Positions 7,428 through 15,602 are shown, counted from the first letter of the stretch. The stretch is DNA of 19,995 bases from an uncultured Pseudomonadota bacterium (GCA_949295395.1 CASFLB010000009.1:1-19995); one strand, 5' to 3'. Numbers and translations: made by a program. Notes: generated by a model from the sequence alone, not told the origin.

Positions 7428-8547
7428 CTTTGTCCTCCGCATTGACGTTCTTTCGTGTGATTGCCAGTAACATTCCCATTCCTAATGCTGTGGCCAGCAA
7501 CGATGATCCTCCATATGAAATGAACGGTAAGGTCATGCCTTTGGTGGGCATGAGATGCAGGGTCGAGGCCATGTTGATAATGGCTTGCAATCCAAATGAG
7601 GCTGATAATCCGGCGGCTGATAAAATGATAAATAAGTTGCTGTCTTTAAGCGATAACGCCATGGCTCGGATGACAATGGCCGCATAAATGCCAACGATTA
7701 TCAAGCATAAAAATAACCCGAATTCTTCTCCGGCAACAGCAAAAATGAAGTCTGTATGTGCATCAGGAATATTAACTTTTATTATTCCTTCTCCGGGGCC
7801 GCGTCCAAAAATATGACCGTTTCCAAAGGCTTCCAATGATTTTCGGACTTGGTAACTCAATTCGCCGCCCGAAGCTAAAAACTGTTCGACACGAGCGTGT
7901 ACATGGTCAAATGTAAAATAAGCCAAAATAAGTAAAATAACGCCGGCGGCGCCGAATATGGCCACAAAGGTTAGGGATAAGCCGCTTAGAAAAAGTTGGA
8001 AACCCCATATCGCTGTGACAACAATCGACATACCCACATCAGGTTGTAAGGCCAATAAACATATTGTTAAACAATACAGCCCAAAGGATAAAATGTCTCC
8101 AGGAAAGTCGTTATGACGCTTTTGGCCTTCAAACAGCCAGGCTGCGACCACGGCAAATAAGGGTTTGATAAATTCTGAGGGTTGAAGCGAAAAACCTAAA
8201 ATACGAATCCATCGTGAGGCTCCTTTGGTGGCTTCTCCCCAAAACAATGTTGCTATCATTAATCCAATAATTATCACAAAACCAATGATGGATAAACGGC
8301 GAATCGTTTTTAAATTTTGCATCGATATGAGTATCATTATCCCATAGGCTATTGGAATAAAGAATAGTTGACGCTTTATGAAGTGAAATGTGTCGGCTCC
8401 GATGCGGTTGGCAACCGATGGGCTGGCTGAGAAATTTAAAAATATTCCGAAGATGATTAAAACCGTAACTAATGATAACAAAACCTTATCAACGGTCCAC
8501 CACCATTTGCTTATTAGACTGCGGCTGTTGCGGGAAAAATTTATCAC
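7411..8547 (-). CDS. ftsW: SEDS peptidoglycan glycosyltransferase FtsW
   Basis: FtsW is the multi-pass SEDS enzyme that polymerises lipid II into septal glycan together with its cognate class B penicillin-binding protein. The 378-aa product has about ten transmembrane segments and the family landmarks: GFSLQPSEFIKP (118-129), GRGPGEGIIK (248-257), PDAHTDFIFAVAGEE (261-275) with Asp266 at the catalytic SEDS position, and the C-terminal PFISYGGSSLLAT (341-353). FtsW is preferred over RodA because of the location in the division cluster next to mraY and murG. The start is GTG with AGGAG upstream, overlapping the mraY end region; mraY stops 4 nt before it. In most relatives murD occupies this junction. 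Confidence 0.95.
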   Translation of the reverse strand: MINFSRNSRSLISKWWWTVDKVLLSLVTVLIIFGIFLNFSASPSVANRIGADTFHFIKRQLFFIPIAYGIMILISMQNLKTIRRLSIIGFVIIIGLMIATLFWGEATKGASRWIRILGFSLQPSEFIKPLFAVVAAWLFEGQKRHNDFPGDILSFGLYCLTICLLALQPDVGMSIVVTAIWGFQLFLSGLSLTFVAIFGAAGVILLILAYFTFDHVHARVEQFLASGGELSYQVRKSLEAFGNGHIFGRGPGEGIIKVNIPDAHTDFIFAVAGEEFGLFLCLIIVGIYAAIVIRAMALSLKDSNLFIILSAAGLSASFGLQAIINMASTLHLMPTKGMTLPFISYGGSSLLATALGMGMLLAITRKNVNAEDKDEPED

Positions 8548-8551
8548 GCTG

Positions 8552-9604
8552 TTATTCTCCTATTTTGCACAAAGATAGGAGGCCGATAAGGGCTAACAGT
8601 AATCCGACAATCCAAAAACGTAGGACTACGGTTGTTTCTTTCCAGCCAAGTTGTTCAAAATGATGGTGAATGGGCGCCATGAGAAAAACGCGACGCTTAG
8701 TTCTTTTGTACCAAAAAACTTGGATAATGTCAGATAAGGCCTCAATGACAAAAATGCCTCCGATAATTGCTAAAATGATTTCATGTTTGGTTAAAACGGC
8801 TATTGTGCCAAGTAAACCGCCTAAGGCTAACGAGCCTGTGTCTCCCATGAAAATTTTGGCCGGAGGTGCGTTAAACCATAAAAAGCTGATGCATCCACCA
8901 ATAACGGCTGCGCATAAAACGGCAATTTCTCCGCTGCCGGGAATCGGTGTTGCGTTTACATAAGAAGCTAAGTTTGTTCCACAAGAAAAGGCTATGAGCA
9001 TAAAGGCGAAAAAGGCTATGACGCATAAGCCACCGGCTAAACCGTCTAAGCCATCGCTCAAGTTTACGGAGTTTGCCGTTCCGACGATAACAAACATGGC
9101 AAAGGGAATATAAAACCAGCTTAAATTCATTACTAAGTTTTTAAAATAAGGAATGTCTAGGGCAAAACGTGTTTCTTCTGACGTGGCATAGCTGATTAAG
9201 GCGATGGCTAGAATCGAGGCTGCGAATTCCATCATTAGGCGGTGAGGGCCGGTGATAGCTAATGAGCTGTTTTTGCTGACTTTAATGTAGTCATCTGCCA
9301 ATCCTATCAGGGCATAAGTTATGTAAATAAACAAGGAGGACCAAACAAACGCATTTGTTAAAGAGCACCATAACAGAATGGATATTAGGGAGCTACCCAA
9401 TATTAGAATTCCGCCCATCGTCGGTGTTCCTTTTTTGGTTTCCAAATGACTTTTGGGGCCGTCTTCTCTTATGGGCTGTCCTTTGCCCTGATGTTTTTTT
9501 GCAAAAGCGATGAATTTTGTTCCGCTTGCCAGTCCAATAATCAAGGCGCTAAAAAAGGCTAATACCGCTCTTAGGCTTGTCGAATCTATTATATTTTCTA
9601 ACAT
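8552..9604 (-). CDS. mraY: Phospho-N-acetylmuramoyl-pentapeptide-transferase MraY
   Basis: MraY transfers phospho-MurNAc-pentapeptide from UDP to undecaprenyl phosphate, forming lipid I. The 350-aa polytopic protein has ten predicted membrane helices and the full set of family motifs: the cytoplasmic loop KKGTPTMGGI (57-66), ADDYIK (103-108) with the Mg-binding aspartates, NLSDGLDGLAGG (181-192), NAPPAKIFMGDTGSLALGG (245-263) and the histidine loop PIHHHFE (311-317). Length is normal. The ATG has AAGGA about 8 nt upstream. It is the first gene of its unit: ptsN upstream ends in a terminator, leaving 131 nt for a promoter, though no convincing hexamer pair is visible on this strand. Genes that usually precede mraY (murE, murF, ftsI) are not present in the window upstream. 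Confidence 0.97.
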   Translation of the reverse strand: MLENIIDSTSLRAVLAFFSALIIGLASGTKFIAFAKKHQGKGQPIREDGPKSHLETKKGTPTMGGILILGSSLISILLWCSLTNAFVWSSLFIYITYALIGLADDYIKVSKNSSLAITGPHRLMMEFAASILAIALISYATSEETRFALDIPYFKNLVMNLSWFYIPFAMFVIVGTANSVNLSDGLDGLAGGLCVIAFFAFMLIAFSCGTNLASYVNATPIPGSGEIAVLCAAVIGGCISFLWFNAPPAKIFMGDTGSLALGGLLGTIAVLTKHEIILAIIGGIFVIEALSDIIQVFWYKRTKRRVFLMAPIHHHFEQLGWKETTVVLRFWIVGLLLALIGLLSLCKIGE

Positions 9605-9680
9605 GATTATTCCTTAGTCCTTATTTGAATTTTGCATATTTTGACCTTAGCGGAAATATCTAAAATAATGATTAAAATTT

Positions 9681-9720
9681 TTATAAAAAAATCCCCTCAA
9701 TTTGCTGTTTGAGGGGATTG
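9681..9720 (-). terminator. Intrinsic terminator after ptsN
   Basis: ATCCCCTCAA (9691-9700) and TTGAGGGGAT (9709-9718) form a perfect G/C-rich stem with an 8-nt loop. On the minus strand it is followed by TTTTTTTAT. It begins about 16 nt after the ptsN stop and separates the LPS/rpoN unit from mraY. Confidence 0.88.
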
Positions 9721-9735
9721 GGTTTATGTGTTGTT

Positions 9736-10179
9736 TTATTCACATAACAAGGCGTAGGCTTCATCTTCACTTTTAGCTCGGCGTAGTTTTTCGCAAGCGT
9801 TTTCATCTTTGAGTAAACGCGAAATTTGCGCCAAAGCTGTTAAGTGGTCTGCGCCGCTTGAATCCGGTGACATTAACATGAAAACCAAGTCTATTGGTTT
9901 GTTGTCAATGGCATCATAGTTCATCGGCGAGGACAGTCTCATGAAAATGCCATAAATTTTATCCAGATTTTCAAGGCGGGCATGGGGGAGTGCCGTGCCT
10001 CCGCCAAATCCCGTTGTTCCAAGATTTTCTCTTTCAAGTAACGCATCAAAAATTGTGCGTTCGTCAATGCCGCTCAGCTCTGAAGCTTTTTGAGCCAATT
10101 CTTGCAGAAGTTGGCGCTTGCTTCCGGCTTTTACATCCAGATAAATATTTTTTTGGTTTATAATATTGGTGATTTTCAT
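9736..10179 (-). CDS. ptsN: Nitrogen-PTS EIIA component PtsN
   Basis: PtsN (EIIA-Ntr) is the terminal phosphoacceptor of the regulatory nitrogen PTS. It does not transport sugar; its phosphorylation state affects potassium homeostasis, sigma-54 functions and other targets. The 147-aa protein matches the family length. The phosphorylated histidine is His66 in GGGTALPHARLENL, preceded by the typical LLERENLGTTGFG. It follows hpf by 12 nt, an order (rpoN-hpf-ptsN) conserved widely in Proteobacteria, and is closed by a terminator. Its phosphodonors NPr and EI-Ntr are not in this window. Weak AAAGG lies upstream of the ATG. Confidence 0.95.
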   Translation of the reverse strand: MKITNIINQKNIYLDVKAGSKRQLLQELAQKASELSGIDERTIFDALLERENLGTTGFGGGTALPHARLENLDKIYGIFMRLSSPMNYDAIDNKPIDLVFMLMSPDSSGADHLTALAQISRLLKDENACEKLRRAKSEDEAYALLCE

Positions 10180-10191
10180 CTTATGAAACCT

Positions 10192-10761
10192 TTAGGCTTT
10201 GGGTTCAACCCAACCAATGTTGCCATCTTTGCGGCGGTAAACCATGCTGATGTGGTTATTGGCGCTGTTTTTGAACAAAATTGCGCATTCATCCGCTAAG
10301 TCCATTCTCATAACGGCTTCGCTGACGGTGCAAACCGGAATGTTTGCTTCTGTTTCGGCAATGGTCAACGGGGCGTCTTCGTTAATGTCAAGCTCTTCGT
10401 CTTTTTCAATCAACGGGAAAATAGCCTGATGAGCAATTTCGGCTTCGTCCAAACCGGTCTTGCCTTTATGGTCATTTAGTTTGTTTTTGTGGCGGCGAAG
10501 ACGGGTGGCTATGTGTTGGTTGGCCGAATCAAAGGCTGAGTAAGGATCCGCGCAAGCTTCGCTCGAACCTTTTAATACAATATTTTTCGCAGGGTGTACG
10601 GTTACTTCGGCTAAAAATTCTTCGCCTTCTTTTGAAAAAGCGACCGTGCAGCTTATTGGTGCCGGAAAGTATTTGTTGACGGAATTTAAAATCCCTTCTT
10701 CAACATGTTTGCGCAGTCTGTCACCAATGTCTACTTGTTTTCCTGTTAATGAAATTTGCAT
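10192..10761 (-). CDS. hpf: Long-form ribosome hibernation promoting factor
   Basis: HPF binds the 30S decoding region and, in its long form, dimerises 70S ribosomes into inactive 100S particles under starvation. The 189-aa protein has the N-terminal S30AE domain (about 1-105, starting MQISLTGKQVDIGDRLRKHVEE) and, after a linker, the C-terminal dimerisation domain (about 130-187, ending YRRKDGNIGWVEP). The two-domain architecture and length match long HPF rather than short HPF or YfiA. The ATG has AGGA 9 nt upstream. It sits between rpoN (93-nt gap with a candidate promoter) and ptsN (12-nt gap). The older name in this locus is ORF95 or raiA-like. Confidence 0.93.
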   Translation of the reverse strand: MQISLTGKQVDIGDRLRKHVEEGILNSVNKYFPAPISCTVAFSKEGEEFLAEVTVHPAKNIVLKGSSEACADPYSAFDSANQHIATRLRRHKNKLNDHKGKTGLDEAEIAHQAIFPLIEKDEELDINEDAPLTIAETEANIPVCTVSEAVMRMDLADECAILFKNSANNHISMVYRRKDGNIGWVEPKA

Positions 10762-10812
10762 GTTTTTTTCCTTACATAAAATTAATAAAAAAACTCTTCT
10801 TTAAGTGTTCCG

Positions 10813-10841
10813 AATCTATCTCATTTTTCTGAAAATAGCAA
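10813..10841 (-). promoter_or_regulatory. Candidate sigma-70 promoter for hpf-ptsN
   Basis: On the minus strand TTGCTA (10841-10836) and TAGATT (10818-10813) are separated by 17 nt, each matching four of six consensus bases. The start of transcription would be about 45 nt before the hpf ATG. A GANTC site (10812-10816) overlaps the -10. The 93-nt gap after rpoN holds no terminator-like hairpin, so read-through from rpoN is also expected. Confidence 0.35.
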
Positions 10842-10854
10842 GCTTATTTTTGTT

Positions 10855-12339
10855 TTATATTTTGCGTTTTTCGCGTTTGCGTTCCGATGAGGGCGCAATT
10901 TTGAGACTTTCTCGGTATTTGGCAACCGTTCGGCGGGCAACTTTTAAGCCTTCTCTTGCTAACAGTTCAGATATTTTATCATCCGATAAGATTTTTTTGG
11001 GGTCTTCGTTTTCTATCATCTGTTTGATTTTGTGCTTGATGGCGGTGGTGGATTGGTTGTCCTCACCGCTGTAACTGCCGGCGGCGGAGGAGAAAAAATA
11101 TTTTAGCTCAAAAATGCCAAGAGGCGTATGCATATATTTGTTTGCGGTGACGCGGCTTACGGTGCTTTCGTGCATTTCAACCGCTTCGGCGATGTCTTTT
11201 AAGGCCATGGGTTTTAGACTTTCAATGCCGTTTTCAAAAAAATCGCGTTGGGTTTTGACAATCTCTTCGCTGATGCGCAATATGGTGTCGGCTCGTTGTC
11301 TGAGGGCGCGAATTAAAAAACTGGCACTGCCGCTTTGGGTCTTTAGGTATTTTTTTGCTTCTTTATTTTTTTCGCTTTGTCTTTTTATTTCTTTATAATA
11401 ACGCTGGTCTATTAAAACACGGGGGAGATAGCGGCTGTTGAGTTCTACATAATATTCTCCGTATTTGTTGCGGCGTACAAAAACATCTGGGATAATATAG
11501 TCGGTTTCTTTTTGCTCATATTCAAGAGCGGGCTTGGGGTTGGTGCTTTGAATGTCCAAAATCATTTCTTTTAAGTCGTCTTCATCAACGTTAAGTTTTT
11601 TTTGAAGACGTTTGTATTCACGCTTTCCCAGCAAATCAAGGTTTTGCAATAGAGTTTGCATTTTGATATCAAGTCGGTCTTTTTCTTTGAGCTGTAAGGC
11701 AATGCATTCGGCCAAATTCTCGGCAAAAATACCTGATGGTTCAAATTCCTTAAGTTTATTAAGAACCTTTGTTACGTTACTTTCTTCTGTGTGCAATATG
11801 GCTGCGATTTTTTTTGTATCTCCTCTGAAATAACCGCTCTCATCCAAAAAGCTCATGAGGCGAAAAGCAATTATTTTTTCTTTGGTGTCAGCTAGGGAAA
11901 TTTGAATCTGCTCGCTTAGATGTTGGTATAAACTTTTTGTTGAAGATAGCTTTTGTTCAAAAAAGTCATAATCTTCTTCCGGGGAGTGCCTTTTATCTTT
12001 GTTTTTGGCATAGTCTTGCCAATCATAGTCATTTGCGGTTTCATAGCCTTCACAGTCAGAGCCGTCATCGTCAAAGGTATTATCTATGTCAATATCTAGC
12101 GGAGTATCAACATTGTCTTCCGTTTCAGAGGCGTAGTCATCAATTGTTTGTTCTTTTTCGTTGTCTTGGTTTAGAAAGTCGTCTTCTCGTTCAAGCAAAG
12201 GATTGGACGCCAGCTCTTGTTCAATGACGCTGCTTAATTCTAAATTTGACATCTGCAACAGGTTTATGGCCTGTCTCAGCTGCGGCGTCATCAAGAGTGA
12301 CTGCGATTGCTTGATTTCTAATTTAGGCGTGATAGCCAT
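10855..12339 (-). CDS. rpoN: RNA polymerase sigma-54 factor RpoN
   Basis: RpoN directs RNA polymerase to -24/-12 promoters and needs an AAA+ enhancer-binding activator. The 494-aa protein shows Region I (1-50, glutamine- and leucine-rich, QSQSLLMTPQLRQAINLLQMSNLEL), a strongly acidic Region II (about 50-128, mostly Asp and Glu), the core-binding domain (about 130-330), the helix-turn-helix (MALKDIAEAVEMHESTVSRV, about 375-395) and the RpoN box ARRTVAKYRE at 468-477 that reads the -24 element. Length is usual. The basic tail KRKREKRKI-like end is longer than typical. The ATG is preceded by AGGGGG. It follows lptB by 24 nt, the standard order. No activator gene is in the window, and I found no credible sigma-54 promoter here. 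Confidence 0.97.
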   Translation of the reverse strand: MAITPKLEIKQSQSLLMTPQLRQAINLLQMSNLELSSVIEQELASNPLLEREDDFLNQDNEKEQTIDDYASETEDNVDTPLDIDIDNTFDDDGSDCEGYETANDYDWQDYAKNKDKRHSPEEDYDFFEQKLSSTKSLYQHLSEQIQISLADTKEKIIAFRLMSFLDESGYFRGDTKKIAAILHTEESNVTKVLNKLKEFEPSGIFAENLAECIALQLKEKDRLDIKMQTLLQNLDLLGKREYKRLQKKLNVDEDDLKEMILDIQSTNPKPALEYEQKETDYIIPDVFVRRNKYGEYYVELNSRYLPRVLIDQRYYKEIKRQSEKNKEAKKYLKTQSGSASFLIRALRQRADTILRISEEIVKTQRDFFENGIESLKPMALKDIAEAVEMHESTVSRVTANKYMHTPLGIFELKYFFSSAAGSYSGEDNQSTTAIKHKIKQMIENEDPKKILSDDKISELLAREGLKVARRTVAKYRESLKIAPSSERKREKRKI

Positions 12340-12363
12340 TCTAATCCGGCCCCCTAAATTTAA

Positions 12364-13104
12364 TTACATCGAAAAGTTATCGCCTAAGTAAACTTTACGG
12401 ACTTCTTTGCTGGCAACAATCTCGGAGGGAACACCTTCCATTAAGACTGAGCCACCGTGCAAGATATAAGCACGGTCTATGATGTCAAGTGTTTCGCGGA
12501 CATTGTGGTCGGTGATTAAAACACCTAAGCCGCGGTTTTTGAGTTGTGACACTAAGGTGCGGATTTCACCAACGGCGATTGGGTCAATACCGGCTAAGGG
12601 TTCATCCAGTAAAATAAAATTCGGTTGGCTGGCTAAAGCGCGTGCGATTTCCAAGCGGCGGCGTTCTCCACCGGATAAGGCTATGGCTGGTGATTTTCTT
12701 AAATGGGCAATCGAAAATTCTGATAAAAGCTGTTCAAGCATATTTTCTTGTTCGCTGATGTCATCGGTAACAATTTCAAGAATTGCCTTGATGTTTTCTT
12801 CAACCGTTAATGAACGAAAAATTGAGGCTTCTTGCGGAAGATAGCCGATACCCATGCGGGCGCGGCGGTACATCGGCATATTGGTTATGTCTTTGCCGTC
12901 AATATGGACATCGCCGTAGTCCGGGGTTATTAAACCTGTTACACAATAAAAACACGTTGTTTTGCCGGCGCCGTTCGGACCCAGTAAACCAACGGCTTCT
13001 CCTCTCTTGACATGGAGTGATACATTACGTAAAACCGGTCTGTTTTTATATTTTTTGCCGATGTTAAAAACATCAAGTGTTGAAACAGATGGATTATTCT
13101 GCAT
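12364..13104 (-). CDS. lptB: LPS export ATPase LptB
   Basis: LptB is the cytoplasmic ABC ATPase that powers extraction of LPS from the inner membrane by LptFG and its transfer to LptC. The 246-aa protein has Walker A GPNGAGKTT (42-50), the Q loop YLPQEASIF (88-96) that is characteristic of LptB, the signature LSGGE (143-147), Walker B ILLDEP (164-169) and the switch histidine in ITDHN (His200). A strong AAGGAGG precedes the ATG, and the gene overlaps the end of lptA by 11 nt, indicating coupled translation. lptF and lptG are not in this window. Confidence 0.97.
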   Translation of the reverse strand: MQNNPSVSTLDVFNIGKKYKNRPVLRNVSLHVKRGEAVGLLGPNGAGKTTCFYCVTGLITPDYGDVHIDGKDITNMPMYRRARMGIGYLPQEASIFRSLTVEENIKAILEIVTDDISEQENMLEQLLSEFSIAHLRKSPAIALSGGERRRLEIARALASQPNFILLDEPLAGIDPIAVGEIRTLVSQLKNRGLGVLITDHNVRETLDIIDRAYILHGGSVLMEGVPSEIVASKEVRKVYLGDNFSM

Positions 13105-13906
13105 GATTTTTTTCCTCCTTGTTTGATGAGGTGTTTATTTTCTTTTGGCTGCTTTGGCGAAAAATCCCTGAAACACGACCGCCGTTTTCTCCGGCAAGCA
13201 TGCGGCTGATGCCGGTGTTTAAATCCGTTTCGGCGTAGCTGCCGCGGATGATGCTGCCGTCTTGGTTTATCTCAACATTTTCGTAAAGTTTTACTTTTCC
13301 TTCTTTGGGTAAATAAATGCCTCGTTGAGAGGTGGCCGTTGCTTGTGGCGTGGTGATTTTGACATGTCCTTTTATATTGACTTTGTCCATAGCTAAGTTG
13401 CCTTGCTTGTCTTTTTCAAAGTAACTAATCATTTCATCTGATTGGACTTTGTTTTGTTTATTGTGGGCGGTTACGTTGCCATAAGCCGTGGCTTTTGCTT
13501 CTTTAGGATAATAAATAATTTTGTCTTCCGCCGTAATAATATCGCCATTTTGATTAATTATTTTTGCTGGTTTTCCGGTTAAAATAACTTCCTCTTTGCT
13601 TAGGTCGTAATCCAGTGTTTCGCCGTATGCTTGGGCGTTTTGGCCTTCAGCTTTGACTTTGCCTTTGGCGTGAAGTGTTTTGAAGGTGGTTTTGCCTTCC
13701 TTATCTTCGGTGTAAAAAGCGGTTAAGGTGTCAGCTTTTATTGTGTTGCCGTCTTTTTGGGCAATGGCGTTGCCAACGGCGACCAATTTTTTTTCGTTTT
13801 GGTGTATCTCGACCTGTTTATCGGCAAAAACCTCTAAATCTCCGCTTTGTGCCGGAGACGTTTGTAAAAGAAATAAGCTTAATAAAATTATGGGTGTTGT
13901 TTTCAT
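13094..13906 (-). CDS. lptA: Periplasmic LPS-bridge protein LptA
   Basis: LptA forms the periplasmic bridge that carries LPS from LptC to LptD at the outer membrane. The 270-aa protein begins with a cleavable signal peptide (about 1-22, KTTPIILLSLFLLQTSPAQSG) and continues as repeated beta-jellyroll OstA-type segments, seen as recurring patterns such as ADKQVEIHQNEKKLVAVGNA, GKVKAEGQNAQAYGETLDYD and GNVTAHNKQNKVQSDEMISYF. It is longer than E. coli LptA (about 185 aa), which suggests additional jellyroll strands plus a polar Lys/Glu-rich tail. It overlaps lptC by 4 nt (ATGA) and lptB by 11 nt. Assignment rests on both the repeats and the gene order. Confidence 0.92.
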   Translation of the reverse strand: MKTTPIILLSLFLLQTSPAQSGDLEVFADKQVEIHQNEKKLVAVGNAIAQKDGNTIKADTLTAFYTEDKEGKTTFKTLHAKGKVKAEGQNAQAYGETLDYDLSKEEVILTGKPAKIINQNGDIITAEDKIIYYPKEAKATAYGNVTAHNKQNKVQSDEMISYFEKDKQGNLAMDKVNIKGHVKITTPQATATSQRGIYLPKEGKVKLYENVEINQDGSIIRGSYAETDLNTGISRMLAGENGGRVSGIFRQSSQKKINTSSNKEEKNHAE

Positions 13907-14574
13907 GACTTTGCCTCAAGCTGTTCTTCTTTTAGGATAATATGGGTTTTGCCTGTAAAAATTAACAGGTTTTTGTCTTTGTAAAATTTAAATCCTTGCG
14001 AATCAATTTTGCCGATATCTCCTTCGCCGTGGGTCGGCGTGGTGCTTTGCCCATAGTTTTTTTGGAAGTCATATTCTAAGGCTTTGGTGGTTGCCGTGTA
14101 ACCTTCGCTGTAAGTCATGTGAACGTTTTGCTCCAAACGGAGAGTATTCTTGTTTTGGTCGTAATAACCGATTGGAGCTTTGATGTCGTACCATGTTCCT
14201 TTTAAGGTGGGAAGCTTGCCTTGAGGATTGCTTAGTTTAATAAGCTTTGAGCCGGGGGCTGTTTCATCAATGTTTTCGGCGTTGAATTCGTTTACTTTAT
14301 TGTCTTTATCGGTAATGAAAAGTACGGAACTTTCAACGTGGAGCTTTTCTAGTTCCCCTTGCTTGGGGAGCGTAATGTCGAGCCCGAACCCTTCTTCGTG
14401 TTGTTTGGCGTGAGGAATGATAATTAATAATCCGAGAAGGATTGCTGCAAAGCTTGGAAAAAGGAGTTCAATGCTTCTTATGATTTTTCGACGACGGTCA
14501 ATTTCGGGGCTCTTGTTTTCTTTTTTGAGCCCCGTATTTGCAAAGTACGAATCGATGTTTTGGTTGTTTTCCAC
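13903..14574 (-). CDS. lptC: LPS export protein LptC
   Basis: LptC is the bitopic inner-membrane protein that receives LPS from LptB2FG and passes it to LptA. The product (223 aa from the chosen start) has a polar cytoplasmic N terminus, one membrane helix (about residues 36-54, ELLFPSFAAILLGLLIII), then a periplasmic domain with the beta-jellyroll pattern (for example GTWYDIKAPIGYYDQNKNTLRLEQNVHMTYSEGY). I place the start at the GTG at 14574, which lies 2 nt past the kdsD stop with GGAG 10 nt upstream. A longer frame could begin at a TTG at 14601 inside kdsD but lacks a Shine-Dalgarno. It overlaps lptA by 4 nt. LptC sequences diverge quickly, so the order kdsD-lptC-lptA-lptB weighs heavily in the call. 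Confidence 0.88.
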   Translation of the reverse strand: MENNQNIDSYFANTGLKKENKSPEIDRRRKIIRSIELLFPSFAAILLGLLIIIPHAKQHEEGFGLDITLPKQGELEKLHVESSVLFITDKDNKVNEFNAENIDETAPGSKLIKLSNPQGKLPTLKGTWYDIKAPIGYYDQNKNTLRLEQNVHMTYSEGYTATTKALEYDFQKNYGQSTTPTHGEGDIGKIDSQGFKFYKDKNLLIFTGKTHIILKEEQLEAKS

Positions 14575-14576
14575 GC

Positions 14577-15539
14577 TTAGGCTGCTCCGGTTTTTAAACA
14601 ATCATGCATATGAATAATGCCGACCGGAAAGCCGTTTTCTGTAACAAACAGCTGAGTTATGCCCTTGCCTGTAGTGTTCATAATCTTTAGGGCTTCGGCA
14701 ACCAATGTGTCGCCGTCGGTAATCTTTGGATTTTTGGTCATGATGTCGGCGGCTGTCTTGTTCATGATGTCGTTGCTCATGTTTCGGCGTAGGTCACCGT
14801 CGGTTATGATGCCGATAAGTTTTCCGTCCGGAGAAATGACACCGACGCATCCTAGAAGTTTGGCAGACATTGTCAAAATAACATTTTGCATGGTGGCATC
14901 TTCTTTGACCAAGGGCATATCGTCGCCGGTGTGCATTAAATCGGAAACTTTTTGCAAGTAGGCCCCAAGCTTTCCTCCAGGGTGGCGTTGTTTGAAATCG
15001 GTTTTCGTAAAGCCTCTTCTTTCAAGCAAGGCAATGGCTAAAATATCTCCTAAGACAATTGTGGCTGTGGTTGATGATGTTGGCGCTAAACCCAGCGGGC
15101 AAGCTTCTCCGTCGTTTGGTAAAGTTAGCAAAATATCACCAGCTTTGCCCAAGGCACTATCGGGATTTTTTGTGACCGCAATTAACGGAATGCCAAATCT
15201 TTTGCAATAGATAATGATATCGGAAAGTTCCCTTGTTTCTCCTGAGTTTGATATCGCAAGAACGCAATCTTTTGATGTTATCATGCCCAAATCGCCATGA
15301 CTAGCTTCCCCAGGGTGAACAAAGAAGGAAGGGGTGCCGGTGGAGGCTAAGGTGGCCGCTATTTTTGAGCCGACATGCCCTGATTTTCCCATACCGGTTA
15401 CAATGACGCGTCCTTCTGTTTTTTGCATTAAATTAAGGGCTTCGGTCAAGCTACCGTCAAGGCTATCTTCCATCATGCGCAGCGCTTCAACCTCTTTATC
15501 AATTGTGTGTTTCGCCGATATAATGTCTTTGTTTTCCAT
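14577..15539 (-). CDS. kdsD: D-arabinose-5-phosphate isomerase KdsD (KpsF/GutQ family)
   Basis: KdsD interconverts ribulose 5-phosphate and arabinose 5-phosphate, the first step of Kdo synthesis for the LPS inner core. The 320-aa product has an N-terminal SIS domain (about 40-175) with GMGKSGHVGSK (49-59), HPGEASHGDLG (75-85), the phosphosugar loop SNSGETRE (97-104) and the family motif RHPGGKLG (185-192), then two CBS domains (about 200-255 and 265-318). I chose the ATG at 15539 rather than the frame opening at 15641. It gives the family's normal length, removes an atypical N-terminal stretch that overlaps the preceding gene, and leaves a well-placed promoter at 15574-15602. The Shine-Dalgarno is weak. 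Position next to lptCAB fits LPS biogenesis. Confidence 0.95.
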   Translation of the reverse strand: MENKDIISAKHTIDKEVEALRMMEDSLDGSLTEALNLMQKTEGRVIVTGMGKSGHVGSKIAATLASTGTPSFFVHPGEASHGDLGMITSKDCVLAISNSGETRELSDIIIYCKRFGIPLIAVTKNPDSALGKAGDILLTLPNDGEACPLGLAPTSSTTATIVLGDILAIALLERRGFTKTDFKQRHPGGKLGAYLQKVSDLMHTGDDMPLVKEDATMQNVILTMSAKLLGCVGVISPDGKLIGIITDGDLRRNMSNDIMNKTAADIMTKNPKITDGDTLVAEALKIMNTTGKGITQLFVTENGFPVGIIHMHDCLKTGAA

Positions 15540-15573
15540 ATTTTGTTTTCCAATTGTTGTTGATTTATAGCGA

Positions 15574-15602
15574 ACAATATTCCTTTTGTCGTTAAAAAGC
15601 AA
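15574..15602 (-). promoter_or_regulatory. Candidate sigma-70 promoter for the kdsD-lptCAB-rpoN unit
   Basis: On the minus strand TTGCTT (15602-15597) and TATTGT (15579-15574) are 17 nt apart. Transcription would begin near 15567, about 28 nt before the kdsD ATG at 15539. The lipoprotein gene upstream ends at 15625 with no hairpin in between, so read-through is also possible. Confidence 0.4.

Noticed and set aside
9736..9744. TTATTCACA, a perfect DnaA-box match at the ptsN stop
   Set aside because: A single 9-mer inside a coding end, with no companion boxes or AT-rich unwinding region; expected by chance in AT-rich DNA.
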